A DNA stretch of 64,000 bases from Mucidula mucida (GCA_015501055.1 JADNYV010000023.1:186001-250000), one strand, 5' to 3'. Counted from the first letter of the stretch, positions 1 through 13,105 are shown. Numbers and translations are program-made. The notes: generated by a model not told the origin, from the sequence alone.

Positions 1-140
1 CGACAAAACGAGACCATCCTCAATGTCATCCCACTGTTTCTTCAGGCCTTTAGAGAGCTGTTTACTGCAGTTCCAAGTTAGCAAGACTATCACGGATTTA
101 TGTCGAAAGCCTACTAGTAATTGTTAACAGTGGAAGACAT
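1..140 (-). CDS. Family Z protein, 5' end only (copy Z1, cut by window edge)
   Basis: This is the start of a family Z gene read leftward and truncated by the window edge. Exon 1 (140..115) encodes MSSTVNNY. A 50-nt intron (114..65) with a GTAGGC donor and CTGCAG acceptor follows, then exon 2 from 64 leftward, coding for a Lys-Gly-Leu-rich stretch that matches exon 2 of copies Z2 (26936) and Z3 (35922). The start is fixed by the conserved MSSTVN N-terminus and a TATA box 48 bp upstream, at the same spacing in all three copies. Function is unknown. Whether this copy is intact cannot be seen here. Confidence 0.7.
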
Positions 141-187
141 GGTGGTGAGATGTGTGTATGAAAGGCACGCAGAATGTGGGGGCAGTC

Positions 188-193
188 TTTATA
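188..193 (-). promoter_or_regulatory. TATA box of Z1
   Basis: TATAAA on the minus strand, 48 bp before the Z1 ATG. The identical motif and spacing occur before Z2 (26883) and Z3 (35869), which supports it as the core promoter. Confidence 0.6.
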
Positions 194-1176
194 TGCAGCC
201 CTCGGAACAATGTCAATGTCAAAGGGTCGTTGACTGTTTGTTCACCAATTTGGGCCGGTGGATTGCCAGCGATCGGTCCACATCCCAAAAGCGCAGAACA
301 AAGGCAGAGCTCAGGGTTGGTTAATCATCGAGAACCCGGGAAAGCTCCCGGTGGACAATGGCGGGCGACAGACAGACTCAGAGAAAAGACTTGAGCAGAG
401 AAAATAGATCCAGGCATCGTAGAAAATCTTGGGGTCACAGTGTTGCCAGCTGGCCCAAAAACAAACATGAGCGACGAGCGCAAACGGAGGTAACGCAAGT
501 TCCCACGCCTCAGTCGTGTCTTGATTCAACCGACTGGCTTTCATTGTCCTCTATGTAGTGACACCTAGGTAGCTGAGGCTCATAGCAAGCACAGCATGAG
601 GCTCTAATCCTAGAGAAAATTAATTGAGAAGCTCAGTCCTCACGCTCGTGTAATTCTGAGCCATGTAGCGGGTGCTCTTGGTACGTTGCCCGATTTGGCG
701 AACAATGGTCGAGGTGAGATGGCCACAATTCCCTACAAATTGACAATCCAATCGTCAGTCATTTGCACCGTTCCAGAGTAACGGTACCTACCGGGATTGT
801 ACCGGGACGACTCCGGGACTACATTACCTTCGCCATGTCTTCAAGTTGGGCCTGATGATGCATACAGTACATGTATTGCAGAGCATCAGAACTGTTATCG
901 AGGTCTCAAAGGGGAGCTTTAGATTATTAGAACACAGCGCGCAGTAGCACTTCCCCAGGGACCCCAGACAAGCATTATGGATGTTTTGATCGCCTTCGCT
1001 GCCCCGGTGCGCCGTATAGTAGGCTCTTTGAACACGCTTGAATGATTCTGACGACTACTTATGTCGTTTCATCCTGGATGTCTTGTACTCCGCCACCAAT
1101 GAATGGTGTATCTTCCTTCTTTTCTTTTCTTCCTACTACTCAATTCAAGCGAAAACGACTTTCAAGAGAGATAGCA

Positions 1177-2284
1177 TCACAGGTCAGCAGTATGGGAGGT
1201 CAGTCTACAGACAAGAACAAACAAATCCAACAGTACCGGGGACGCGAAAGGCACGCGCCCATCTCGCTTCACATCCTCGAGCGCATCCTCACACTCTGCC
1301 CTTATCCCTCTCTCCTTCTCAGCCTCCATCTGAGCGCTCCTCAGCTGCGACCGCATCACTGTGACCGATATCAAACAAGGATGAGAACAACAAATTTCCA
1401 CTCACAGAAAAATTCGGGGACCATGTCTGGCTTATCCGGTTCAAAAGGTAGCTCGCTCTGAAGGAGGGTTTCGTCACTAGTGAGTTCCTTGATGAGTTGC
1501 CGCGTATCTGCAAGCTCTTGTAATAGATGAGAGGCGGTTTGCGATCTTCGAGCGGGGGAACGGGAACGAGACCTTGAGCGAGTAGTCGTAGTTCTTGACT
1601 GGTGTCGTCTTCTGGGCGACATCTGTCGTCCGCGTCAGCTGTGAGTCAGACAAGGGTTCAACGTACCGTCGGCGTCACGGACTCGATATACGTTGTCGAT
1701 GGCTCTTCACGCAATTCCTGTGACTGTCAGCATAGTACCTCCGTCGAGTAGATGAAGTTCGTACCCTGGCGGAAGACACGAAACTTCATGGATAAGATGA
1801 TTGACAGCCCCATATCCTCTATCCACAACATACCTTTCAAACAGCTCTAGTGAAATCCTAATTGCTCACCATCATCCAATGGTCCCCTCGCCTCGCAGTT
1901 GAGAAACACTCACATACCCAACCTCCTCAACTCCGAAGCCGTCACCTGGCTTACCCTTCGTCCCGTGGGCAGCTCAGACCTCCGAAACTTCTCTCCCTTG
2001 AGTGTAGACAAGAGCGTACAGTGCAACATCTCTCACCATCAGCACGAGCCAAACTTGAAAGCATAGAAACTCACCGAATACGCATTCGTCTCCCAGAGTC
2101 CAAACTCTATCACGCATGGGCGCACGACCTTGATGCTCGAATGTTTTGGCCGCATAAAGTCCAGCGCATCGAAATCCTGCAAGAGCATCCTGGTTGCCTG
2201 TGCCAAGGTGGACTCTGAACATATCTCGGCTTTGGGAGCGGTGTATGTCGCGTGGACTTTGAGGAAGAGCATTCGCGGAGGCAT
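1177..2284 (-). CDS. Family A protein, copy A1 (uncharacterised)
   Basis: Exon 1 (2284..2075, 70 codons, phase 0 end) begins MPPRMLFLKVHATYTAP and carries the conserved A domain, ending in an IEFGLWET stretch. An RS-rich exon near 1622..1400 (RSRSRSRSPARRSQ) leads into a helical LLQELADTRQLIKEL segment. The last exon (about 1355..1177) is an alpha-helical stretch ending in the family signature GRVPF-x-SPVLLDLF. It is nearly collinear with A3 at 24811..25936. No family I know matches. The RS tract and coiled coil suggest a nuclear or RNA/protein-binding role, but that is inference. Middle exon limits are uncertain. Confidence 0.65.
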
Positions 2285-2560
2285 CCAGTGGTCCTAGAGC
2301 TTGAAGTATGGATGATCCACGAGAACAACAAGATGAAAACAACTAACAGGCTCAAGAGTCAGTAATACTCGAAGCTTAGAAGATACATTTGAACAAATTT
2401 CGAGGCTTGAGCTGACCTTTGCTTTGAGGCCGTGATGATGATGGTGGGAGATAAGAAGCCACGACAGCTCGTTCTGATCGTCAGTCATTTGCAACTCGGA
2501 CCGGAGGAGGTATGTGATCGCTCTTTGAAGCTTTACCTCTTACCATCACAGACCTTCAAG

Positions 2561-3924
2561 CTGACATTTAGAAATGTACACACCGTCCCGGAGATCCACG
2601 TGACCGTGCTTTCCCTGGCAGTGGCAAGGGGCACAGTCAGCCTGGCGAATAGTATTGTCTCGTCAACTCGACAGGCACTAAGATTCCCCCCTCGGAAATT
2701 CGCAGATTTGATTTAATGACCGCAGGACAGTTCCTTACCTTGTACTCTAAGTTCTAGCAGCAGTGTGGCGCCTCGCGACCACTGTCTGGAGATTGGCATC
2801 CACGACTTTACTCTGAAAGGCAACGCGCATCAAGGCAACAGTGGTATGAGAAAGTACGGCGTATTGCCAAACACATGTAATACTTACACGACCTTGAACT
2901 TGTATACTTAAACAAGCGAAATACGCAACTGAGCAGGCGGCTATCAAGGCGCACACCTTCCATGTCCCAAACCCTACTGACAAGGAATAGTCAGGGACAT
3001 AGCTTGGGTACGGAAGGAAGTGGTGGGCGAAATGAAAAGGATATTTGCGATGAGAGTGCACCTGGAGTGCACCGACGTCGCCCAGAGACAGCGCGCGAGA
3101 GGAAAGTGTCGCAGAAACAATGCTAATGATAAGGATTAACTTGATGTGAGTGAAATAGAGTTAAGAAGGTAAAATACACACCGCTGAGGGGCAGGACGCG
3201 TTCACAACGCCATCCAGCCCCAGGAACAAGACTATCTGCACCGCCGCCTCTTCCAAGAAGGCCGTGCATGGTCTACCCATCCCCAAAATGAGACAATGCA
3301 TCAGCGCCGTCGCGCGAGACAGCCTGACGGTAGCAGCAGCCGGCGCTGTGCCATATCTTAACGAAAGGTACTGTCTTACGGAGATGCCGCCTCGGGCTTA
3401 CGCGTTCCAAACGACGGACCAAGCAGCGCCGTCGAGCAGACGAGCAGTGGAATGCACCCCAGAACATATCCGAGGGCGCAGTGCGCGACACGAAGCCACT
3501 AGAAATCGTCGGCAGCGTAACGCACGCTGATTGTGGGTAAACTCCGGATGGACATTATGGCTTATCATAGAGTACCAGTTAACGCGGATGCTCACGTTAA
3601 GGGGAGGTTTAGAGCTTGTCGATGTCCTGTTACAATCTACCTTACGCTTCCTGAGAGGATTCTTGAAGGTATGAGACGCATATATTTGCCTTTTTTTGGA
3701 TCTGATGGAAAGCAGCGATAGTGCGTTGACCACGTTTCCCACGATCGCACCTGCCTTTCCCCACCACCATCCCGCCGTCGCGACCAACGCCAGCCGACGC
3801 GTGAATTTCGTGTGCGCTGCCGTCGGTCTCTGTTGAGGTGCGTGACGGCCAGCCTAGCTGGTGATAATTTGTTAAAAACGCCGTTACAGATCTAGTTTAT
3901 TATACCACTTAATACCTGGCCAAT
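2561..3924. other. Intergenic, no supported gene
   Basis: Short open frames exist on both strands (for example 3061..2747 minus and 3264..3530 plus), but none has a recognisable domain, a homologue in the window or convincing splice structure. A minus-strand reading at 3061..2890 has a hydrophobic stretch that could be a membrane segment; I do not call it. Confidence 0.4.
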
Positions 3925-5099
3925 ATGAACAGCAGCATGTCCACGACGTCGAGTCGGTCGCCTATGAAGTCGACGGGCGCGTCTTCTGTACGGGGCGGTC
4001 TGAAATCGCCCGCCGTGAAGCGTATCTCGGCGTCCAGCATTCCTTCCTTGTTGTCCAGTAGCGCGGTGGGCAAAGACCGACGCCTGTCTGCACCTCCAGG
4101 CGAGGCATTCCCCAAGGCACCTGGATCTGCGTCAGGCATAAGGTCGCCGACATCGCCGACTCCGACTACCGCGACGCGAGCGTTGTCTATGAGTGGCGGA
4201 CTTCCACGCCCGCGAGCCTCCCCTTCGATCGTTTCGAGCAGACGGTCCGTTGTCCGGACCACGTCTCTTCACTCTCCTTTTACCTCTACGGCAGCCTCCT
4301 CGGCAGCTGGCGCCCCTCGTACACCCAAATCCAAACTTACAAACGAAAATTCAACGTCGACCACCACGCCGCCCAAGCTCAAGGCAAAGTTGTCCACGCC
4401 TCCGCCTCGCACGCGAAAAACATCAGCATCCCCCTCTATACACCTTACTTCCCCGAGCCCCAAGCCATCCCCATCTCGCAGCCCACTCAACAGACCTACC
4501 ACGCCCAAAGCCACGCCTCCCAAGGTCATGGCTCCCAGTCCCAATAGCACTCCCAGATCTCAACGGGCATCGGGTCCTACCGTCTCACCCATAAACGAAC
4601 AACCACGTTGCTAGCTGACTCGCCCGCCATGTTACGCGCGTTGAACCCTGAGAGCAGTTACGGCAGCCCCGAAAACCACTTCTTTTCTGCGCCCTCCGTC
4701 ATGCCATCCGTCTGGGGCGGAGACGACGATTCCATGACACTCGAGATGATCACAGAGGACGGAGGCGAGGATGGCGAAGGCGACGAGGAGATCGGTGCTC
4801 TACTGAGCCAGATCTCGACCCTCCATTCGCGCAAAATTACCTCGTATAAACGCCTCCTTGAGCGCGCTCAACTGTCGTCTGCTGCGCAGCTACACGCCTT
4901 GCAAGCAGAAGTCCAGATGCTTAAGCGGCAGCTACAAAATGGGAATGGGCACACGAATCATAGTAGTATTCCGACGGTTAGTACTGATGGGCTATGTCGC
5001 AAGTGCGGCAGGAAGAAGGGTTATTGGAGCGGATTTAGAGGATTTGATGAGGATGAGGATGATGACGTGAGGAGGTTGATGACCTGGTGGCAGTATTAA
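3925..5099 (+). CDS. Ser/Pro-rich disordered protein with C-terminal coiled coil and CxxC
   Basis: The open frame from ATG 3925 encodes about 215 residues extremely rich in Ser, Pro, Thr and basic residues, with many SP/TP sites (phosphorylation-prone, disordered). An intron of only 41 nt (4574..4614, GTCCTA...CTAG) restores frame into a second exon ending at 5099. That exon has an acidic run, a heptad-like coiled coil (about LLSQISTLHSRKITSYKRLL) and a CRKCGRKKGYW zinc-knuckle-like end. The composition resembles fungal cytoskeleton or cell-polarity adaptors, but no named domain is visible. The short intron might instead be a one-base frameshift. The next gene follows immediately, so a fusion with it cannot be excluded. 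Confidence 0.65.
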
Positions 5100-5157
5100 A
5101 AGGTCCATCTGGCAAGTACGACTTTGACGAACGTGCCGTGCGCAAAATTGTCCGTCG

Positions 5158-7590
5158 AATGGGTAGGGAAGCGCGCGGTCGACTGTAAGGACCCTTTCCT
5201 CATCCATCAGACGTACTAACACGTTCTGAATAGGATTGCTATCATCGCCGAGGCGTGTCATCCAGGCGATATCTCTCTACAGATTCTCCTCTTACAGAGG
5301 TATCTCAAGTCAACCTATGACATTGTCGCAAACCTCGCTCCCAACCTCGCCCTACGGATTTTACAAGAGTTCAGTGTATCCCAACTGCTGGATTAGCGAC
5401 CGTCAGCAAGAAATGGTACAAGACGGTGCACGATCCGACGGTATGGCGGTACCATTGCCTGCGAGTAACTGCTACCGATCCCGTTCCGCTGAAATGGCCC
5501 ACAGAGGACGAGGGGTGGTTCCCACTGTATAAATCTCTGCACCATCTTCATTCCAATTGGCAAACGCGCTGCCACAGTCAATCTGTTCCTGAATGGGCAC
5601 AGCAACTTTGTTACGGTGCTTATGTTGAGAGGGAGGCGCCTAGTGAGTGGGAGTTATGATGAGACCATTCGGTTCTGGGAGCTTCCCGAGCGTGGTGTTG
5701 GTGTGGGCATGAATGCCGCTGCGATGAGTGCAAATGCCAAAGTCAGCGGAGCCGGTAAGTGTGAACCTTCTGGTATCATTGAACGATTAACTGACATTCA
5801 TTTCAGGTCTCGCTGAATGTAAAAAGGTGCTCAAAGTAGGCAAAGTCGTCAGTTGTTTAGACTGGTTAATTGAAGAAGGCATGTTCCGGAATTGTCTTTT
5901 CGGTGTAAGGGCGTTCTGATACGTCTTATCCAGAGGTGTTCGTTGTCGGTTTCCATGATGTCGGGTGGGTTAGCTTCTAATCTTTTCCTTTGCGTTACTC
6001 ACGCATGTATTTAGTCGGGTGCACCTCTTCTCTTCCTTGACGTACACGCCTTTGCAGCAACTGGCGGGACACTTGAACGGTATTCGGGCTGTCGCATTGA
6101 GCTCGAAGAACCTAGTGTCCGCAGGTGCTGACAAGGCACTTGTTTGCTGGGATTGGCGCGCAGGAACGAAGATTGTGCGGTTCGGACAGCAGACGACTGT
6201 TAACATCGGAGTCCAGATCATTGCCGGCTCTTCTGCCAAGGAAGGGGAGCGTGTCGTCAGTGTTACAATTGATGGTGTTGTGCGAGTGTTTAGCATAAGT
6301 ACGTCCGACTCAAATCCGTCAAGGACGGGAACTAACTGTTGATATCCAGTGCGAAAAGAGATGATGTCCCAGTTCAAGTTGGCTGACCTTGGCGGACTGA
6401 ATCCGACGCTGAACGCAAAGTTGTACAACGTCGGTACTGCTCCTAATAACATGCTTCAGTACGTCGAATTTTCCTTGTTGATCTACTGTAACCTTTCTTA
6501 GATGGTTTGCTGCGAAAGGCACTCAGATGACGGTAAGCTCGTCGATACTTTATGGGATCCCTCTAAAAAGGCTTGCAGTGTGCTACCAAATCCGTCATCA
6601 TGCATCTTCAATGGCAAGAAGGATCCAATGAGCCCGATGTGAAAATCCTTGGCGCATCTTCTCCAACGGTGGCCTCGCCGACAACAATGTCATCTAGCGG
6701 CAACCCGCCGCCCAGGAACCGCACAATCTCGTCTCTCGCGCGGTCCACGTCGTCACTGTCCAACTCCACGTCAACCTCCCGTCGGCCATCGATGTTGTCG
6801 AACGCGAACAGCACCTCTAAGAACCGACTAAGCATCAGCGCGAGCTCGCGCGCGCCGACGCCTTCGACACCGATGAGTCCTCGCGTGAGCACGCCTCTAT
6901 TCCCTATTCACTTTGGCCGGGCAGCTATTTTGACGGCGCCGCCAAAGTTGGTGGCGATGGTGGAGACGCCAGATGTGGCTATGGGTGCTGTGGATCCGAG
7001 GAAGAAGAGGGTGGTCACTGCGACGCGGTTTAGCTCGCGCGCAGGTGCTGATCGACGTGTAAGTATTCTCGTTTGCATTTCGGTTGAGCATCAATTCTAA
7101 AGTTGTATAGATCTTCATGTCGATTCACGAGGAGAAGGAGAAGCCGGTAGGAGAGGGAGACGAGCTAGACGGAATTGATGCGGATCTGGAGCTCATTGTG
7201 CCCAAGGAGAGTGTTCCGGACGTGGACATTGATACGACTTGTACGCCTGTAACGGGTGCGTGGGAGGCCTTGGCTCATGTGGATAATGTGGGTGGCGAGG
7301 CGGTCAAGGGGCTGCTGGGGACGCTGCCGAACAAGTTCCAAGGGCTGGCTACGCCAGAGAAGAATCCGATGTCGATGCAGCTGAGCCACGAGGAGGTTGT
7401 GGTGGGGTGTGCGGATGGGACGATCTAGTGAGTTTCTGATTTCGGTTTATTGTGTCGAGGTTTTGACGTGGATGATGACAGTGTCATGAACTTTGTTGGA
7501 TATGAATATCAAAAACCGAGGAAGAGGGTGGTGGAGAGTCCGGTGATGGAGGACGAGGGCGTGGGGAGTGAGAGTGGGTCGGAATCTTAG
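5158..7590 (+). CDS. F-box/WD40 repeat protein (SCF substrate-receptor type), two apparent frameshifts
   Basis: After a first intron ending at 5233 (TACTAAC branch site), the frame encodes an F-box ([13 protein letters not shown]...[13 protein letters not shown]...VWR). A WD40 region follows with repeats such as GHSNFVTVL...[13 protein letters not shown] and [13 protein letters not shown]...WDWRAG, then a long Ser-rich insert (about 6650..6900) and an acidic tail ending at 7590. At least seven introns keep frame. F-box proteins link substrates to Skp1-cullin ubiquitin ligases; the WD40 propeller would bind substrate. Two single-base losses near 5390 and 5560, both at places where a GG would be GGG in the expected frame, break the reading. 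They could be assembly errors or real decay. The start is uncertain: the frame is open upstream to about 5070. Confidence 0.75.
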
Positions 7591-7947
7591 TTTGGGATAG
7601 TTAATATGTATCGGGATGGAGGAACATTAGCTACGTATAGACTACTATTCGTTATATTCGCGCGCGCTGAGTGGAGGTTTGAAGGGTACTCCTCGGTGCG
7701 TCGTCACGCGTTGAACTTGGTGCGTTGTGGTCTCTACCATGGGCGATAGGGATGGAGGAACATCAGCTATTCATAGACTCTTATTCGTTACCCCAGCGCG
7801 TCATGTGAATGCTCTTGAAGGATTCGAAGCTGTACTGACCCCGTCCTCTCTACCACCGTCTCCTGATCTTGGTGTGTTTCCTGTCCTGCTTCTCAACCAA
7901 CCCTTACGAATTTAGAAAATCTACGCTACTAGCGACTAATCTAAGTA
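7591..7947. other. Intergenic between F-box gene and A2
   Basis: Contains the 3' flank of the F-box gene and presumed promoter of A2. A near-repeat of 'gggatggaggaacat' with flanking bases occurs at about 7613 and 7750, suggesting a small local duplication. Nothing else seen. Confidence 0.4.
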
Positions 7948-9225
7948 ATGAGCAATTCTGGCCGGTCCGTCGTGTTGACGGTTCAAGTGACATACAAGGA
8001 AGAGTCTGAAAAGGCGCGCGTGTGCGTTCGCGCAAAGATCAACTCGGCTGTTAATATGCTCTTGGCGGATCTCAAGGCGCTTGATTTTGTGAAGCCCAAG
8101 CGGGAGAACATCATGATCGTCGCGCCGGGTGTTGTGGAGTTTTGGTGGGAGACGCGGTTTCATTCGGTGTGCACCATTTAGTAAATTTGGTGTGTATTCT
8201 GTGTTGATGAGTGACTGCTAGACTCTGCACCGTACGCTGTTGTCCCGACTAGATGGGCAGGTATTTCATAGTCTGCCTGTGGGACGCAAGCTGCATATGA
8301 TCACGGGCGGTGAGAGAGCGGCGTTGGATATGTGCGTGCCCCACGTGCCATGATCATTTTAATAGTTGGTTTGATATGCCAATATGTGGCGATCCAGTCA
8401 TAGTCTATTGTTGTATGAAAAGTACGTTCTTTCTCTAGGGAGGGATTGATAGTTTGACGTTACTCACTATATAGGTTTGTCAACGACGACGGTCAACCGC
8501 ACTCAAACCACGGAGTGCGAGAGTCACCACCACCCGCAGATCCTATACTGCTTCCGTATGGGGATCCTATAAGGATCAGTCTTGTACCTCGAGCTGTGAG
8601 TCTCTAGCAGCCACCTCAAGTGCCATTCAGCTGTTTATGTTTGCTATTATCTAGAGACAAACAATTCCTCGGAGTCCGAGCTCAAGTTCAAGTTTGCCTC
8701 CTAAAGTCGGTTCACATTCATGGAACCGAACCGCAGGGTGACTTTTTGACGCGCCGCGCAGCCGTCCTCACTGTCGAGTTTACCCTCTAGAGTAAGTGGT
8801 GGTATGTATATGTCATTGACTTTTCCTGAAGCCGCGCGCGCAGTTACCTTCACCACGCTCGAGTTTATCATGGGAGCGCTCTCCCCATTCGCGAAGTAGC
8901 AGCTCAAGCGTTACCTCCGAGAGCCTCTTACAAGAACTGTCCGACATACGGCGGCATATCCTAGAGCTAGCCGCGTACGAATCGGAACTGCGTGCTGAGC
9001 TTTCATCAGAGCTCGTCCCCCATGAATTCTTGTTGCGCTTCCTCAAGATGGAAGCGGGAGAGGAGCGGAGGAGGGCGGCAGAGTGCCAGGGTGGCGTTGG
9101 ATGGTGTGAAGCGGGCGTGTCGTGTTCCATTCATGTGGCCCGGGCTGCTTGATCTCTTCATCGTGGTGTGTAACTTGTCCGCTGGGGTGGTCGATGAGAT
9201 TGTTGAACGTGGGGACTCGGATTGA
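7948..9225 (+). pseudogene. Family A protein, copy A2 (frameshifted near the end)
   Basis: Exon 1 (7948..8166, 73 codons, phase 0) encodes the A domain: a VLTVQVTYKEESEKARV strand region, a helix ending ADLKALDFVKPKREN, then IMIVAPGVVEFWWETRF. Exon 2 (8222..8331) encodes LHRTLLSRLDGQVF...ITGGERAALDM and ends in phase 2, as in A3 and A6. Later exons (about 8870..9060) give a coiled coil (LLQELSDIRRHILELAAY). The terminal signature CRVPF-x-x-PGLLDLF lies in the next frame (9090..9150), so one base is lost or gained near 9085 in a G/C-rich run. That may be an assembly error. Function unknown. Confidence 0.65.
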
Positions 9226-9719
9226 TGGAAACGTGAAAATGGGAAGTACAAGCAAGGTTATAACAGAAAGGAGTGTGTGATAGTCAGAATACTGTATTTT
9301 GTATGAAATGCAATTGGTACTAGACAAGCTATACATATAGGAAGAGCTCTGAGGATACTAAGATAAGGTGATAGGCAGAGGGGCCTCTCGGCGAGAGAAG
9401 ATACATACTGCCACCCGTAAAGGCATGATATCTTTTCAAGACATAAAAACCCATACAGTCCGAGGTAGGACGCTTGACAGCCAGCCACTAAAAGTCATCA
9501 CATCTGCGAAGCCATATATATTCCCTCAAGCATGACAAGAATTATGATGTGTGTCTGGACATCTCCCACCTACGTTGTTGTTGTAGTTTTACAGCAACTA
9601 CTACTAGCGTTATCATGTCATTAGCAAGTAGTCGGAGATGAAAATACAACCCACAGAAGGCAAATGCATACATGTCTCTGGGATATTTGGCATATACAGA
9701 ACAAATATACTTTCACATC
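9226..9719. other. Intergenic (convergent 3' flanks)
   Basis: The 3' flanks of A2 and of the M28 peptidase gene face each other here. No gene, repeat or RNA was recognised. Confidence 0.5.
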
Positions 9720-12700
9720 TTACACACGTAGATTCTCCGCCAACGCATCAAGCAAGGCCTTTAACCTCCCCGCCTCATACTGCGCAAGAGTAACATTCCC
9801 CTCAATCGTAATCGCCTCCGTCAACGCAGGCAACGTCGTAGCTCCATACCCTACATATCACATCCCCATCAGCCGCAAATCGAACAACATAAAAATGGAG
9901 TCTGGACTCACCAAGCCACTTGCCAGGCGCAACGCCCAAGTGCTTGAACCACTCCCGCTCCGGAATCCCGTCCTCCGAAATGAACCCACGCTCAAACGCA
10001 ATCAGCTTCTTGTTCACAGCACGGACCCGCTTCACCGCCTTGCCCAGCTCGAAGATGGGCAACCTGGGCACTCCGGCCTTCTTGCATCCGCGGAGGGGCC
10101 GGTCGAAGCCTGCTTGTAACGCGACGCCATACAACATCTCCAAATCGAGACCCTGCTCTTCCTGCCAAGCGGGGAAGCGCCCGATACGTCCTACCTTACT
10201 CCCGGGGTGTCGGTGGTGCTCCAACTCATGAGACTTGCAAGGGTGCCCAAGTTTCTTCTGGAGCTTGCAGTACGCTCTCCTGAGCTTGTGCTTCAGCTTC
10301 TTCAGTTTCGATCCAGCCTTTTTCCACTTTTGCACCACTTCGACGAGTTCCTTCTCAGCTTTGAACTTTTCGTAATCCAGCGCCAGACTGACAGCCTGCA
10401 AGTTGTGAATCGACTGCCGAAGTGGGGCCAGATCCACATCAAGTGATGTGATCGAATTAAGAGCTTCAACCCTAAAGAAGACATTCAACAAAGAAGTTCA
10501 GACTTAGAAGGGTCGAAGTCACGTACCCATCTAGGTATCTTTCAATTTCTTGGGTATAGAAGGTGGTGTTGAACGGAAGGATGAGATCACTTGAAAGACG
10601 AAGGATCTGGAGACCCAAATGTTTCGCGACTGCGACCTATACACACCGAAATTGTCAATGAAAGTTTTTGTTCTACATCGGGATAGACACTTACGTGGCG
10701 GAAGAACCCAGGATCTCCATACTGCTCCATCCAATGCTCGGAATCATATACAGAGTGGTAATGATACACAGCATCCGAAGATGTCGTGCCAAACCCGCCA
10801 TCACTACTAGCAACCTATGCAGTAATGAGTCGAATTCTGTTCCAGAGAAGTTCCTCGACTTACACCAATACGCTGCAGGAAAACCGTAAATCACTACCTG
10901 ACCCAAGGACACCGACAGACGACGATGCAGATGATGATTCCATATTGGTCGATTCCATGTCGACGACAACCTCGCCATCTTCACGAGCGCCAAAGAACTC
11001 GCCGCTGTCTGCTTGCGCGTCCCAAAGTGTGCGTCCTTCCTTTGTAGGGTGCGGTATTTCCTTTGCAGTCTGCTGAATGAAATTGGCTAAGAGCGGGGAT
11101 CCCTTGGCCGACCACCGGGATCCGCTGCCAGACGAATCTGAGGACGTTAAAAGTCGATCACGTGACCGTTATTACACAGAACGCACCAAGATTGAGATAG
11201 GCAACGACGTGCTTGTCTATGAAGTCTGCGAAATCTTCACCCCATTCCGTACTGCCAATGAGACCATACTACAGATGAGCTTTTTAGTGACAACGCAATC
11301 GGGATTGTAACTGGAAATATGTACCTCCTCGGCATCCCAGCTCGCCAAAACGATCGTGCGAAGAGGTTTCCAGCCTTTCCTCATGAGAACACCAAGACCA
11401 CGAATAGTCTCTGCAATGGTGGCAGTTCCACTGGTTGGATCCGAAGCGCCCATGACCTGAAGACGAAGATATAGGCAATTGAACAAATTGTAGAAGTAAC
11501 CTTGGATCATACCCAAGCTAGAGCAACATTAGCAGAAGAATGCGCGCGCGCTACAGGAAAGACTAACCATCTCGATGGTTCCCAATGATCAAAACTTCAT
11601 CCGTAATATATCCAGGAATAACAGCCATCGTGTTCCAGATAGGCATAACTCTCGTATCCACTATCAAACCAAATAAAATCCTCAACGTCTTTTGGGAACA
11701 TCATAAACGCACCGTTATTTAAAAGTCGAACAGATCCGCTCTTCTCGCAGAGCTCTAGCAGCTTAGCCGCATTCGCGGATGAAAACGGAAGACTAGGGAT
11801 AGAGGGAATGTTCTTCCCTTCCGTACGAGTGACATTCTCATATGAAGCATATCCAGGAGTAGTCGGATCTCCAGGGTACATGCTAATGAATTGAACACTG
11901 CCGCGTTGAACGGACGTCGGACTACGGGCGGGGCCATATGGATATCTGAGCGACGCGTGAGTGCTAGCGTAATGACGCGGCGTGGACGTACGGCTTGTAG
12001 CCGTTGGCCTCTGTCACACTTCCATCATCGCGAGTGTCGCTGTAAATGAGGATACCAGCAGCGCCGACTTCCTGCGCACCTTTGACCTATATACATTCCG
12101 TGCTGAGAAGATCGACCTGCTAGAAGCGGACAACGCTGACCTTCAGACCACGAAAGTTGCCTCCATAACGGGCAAGTATTATGGATCCGGTCAAATTGAC
12201 ACCTGAGTATGGTTGGAATGGAGACACGGCGAGATACGCATGGGACCGACCTTTGGCAAGAAGCGCATCATAGTCCTTTCAGAATTTCATTTGAGCGAAC
12301 AAGTCCCGGAAATAGTATTGTTTGTCTTACCTCTTTCAATCCATAATTCGCGTAGACAAGCTTCAACACAAAAGTCAGTCAATCGGCATGACATCTTTTG
12401 AACCACGCACCTTTCCAGCAACATCTCCTCCTTTACTAAGACCGTGGAAGGCGGGAACAAAGTCATAATACTTTCCCGCCTCTGGGTCCGTATCATCCGT
12501 ATGCTCCGTTAAATCCGCGTCCCAAATAACATTCCCCTCATCATCGAGCGCCTGAACTGCACGATCCAACGGCGTATTCATCACCGGATAATACTTGTCA
12601 ATCCACGCTTGAGCCGTGTGCGTATGTGGAATAGACAGCGTCGCTCTCTGCGACTCGGGCGATCCGGCAGCGAAGATGGGATCCACTGGCGGCGGCGGGA

Positions 12701-13105
12701 CACCCAATTCGGTTTGAAGAAAGTGAAGAAAGTCCACTGCGGTTGATAGATCATTCTCCGAGCCAGCCGGGTGAGGCTTGGAAGTGTAGTGTCGCGATGT
12801 CTCCTTGCAGGCCGTCTCATCTGGGACTGACCTGCATAAGCCATGTCAAGACTGAACTGGATGAGATAATTCGACACATACAGGAAGACCTTTTCCGCCG
12901 CCTTTCCCGTTAGTGGTTTCCCCTTCTTGTGGTCTCGTGCAAAAAACGATGCAGATGGCGAATGAAGCAGTAAATGAACTGCGATTCCAATGGCGCTTAC
13001 AGTAAGTAGTCGTTTCACTGTAACGCGTCGGCGTGTGCTCGGAGTCGGCGCAGTCGCTGGGACTGGAATCGCCCCCGCCTTGTCGGCAAAGGTTTTCTCA
13101 CCCAT
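9720..13105 (-). CDS. M28 metallopeptidase, glutamate carboxypeptidase II / Vps70-like, type II membrane protein
   Basis: The start MGEKTFADK (ATG 13105) precedes a basic stretch and one hydrophobic signal anchor ([16 protein letters not shown]), as in type II members. Many short introns follow. Landmarks in order are PHPAGSEND, the PA-domain region ([10 protein letters not shown]...[11 protein letters not shown]), GNHRD joined across an intron to AWVMG (metal-binding His and Asp), SWDAEE (catalytic/metal Glu), [21 protein letters not shown] (Asp ligand) and [12 protein letters not shown] (His ligand). The C-terminus is the helical TfR-like dimerisation domain, ending LAENLRV at 9720. All metal ligands appear present, so a working co-catalytic zinc peptidase of the endomembrane/vacuolar lumen is likely. 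Fungal relatives act in vacuolar trafficking or peptide processing; the substrate is unknown. Exon limits in the middle are approximate. Confidence 0.9.

Larger units (their letters stand above)
1..2560 (-). repeat. Left arm of a ~2.5-kb diverged inverted duplication (Z-A unit)
   Basis: Read on the minus strand, this block matches 24555..27075 on the plus strand in order: A upstream region, A gene, spacer, Z upstream region and Z start. Paired landmarks are 2284/24811 (A ATG), 1622/25476 (RS-rich exon) and 140/26936 (Z ATG). The two arms face each other across about 22 kb of mostly conserved genes. Similarity is clear but diverged, so the duplication is not recent. The stretch 141..1030 is the Z upstream region and is also shared with 35040..35921. 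Confidence 0.8.

Noticed and set aside
3264..3530. Plus-strand frame between A1 and the Ser/Pro-rich gene
   Set aside because: No motif, unusual composition and an equally long antisense frame; treated as noise.
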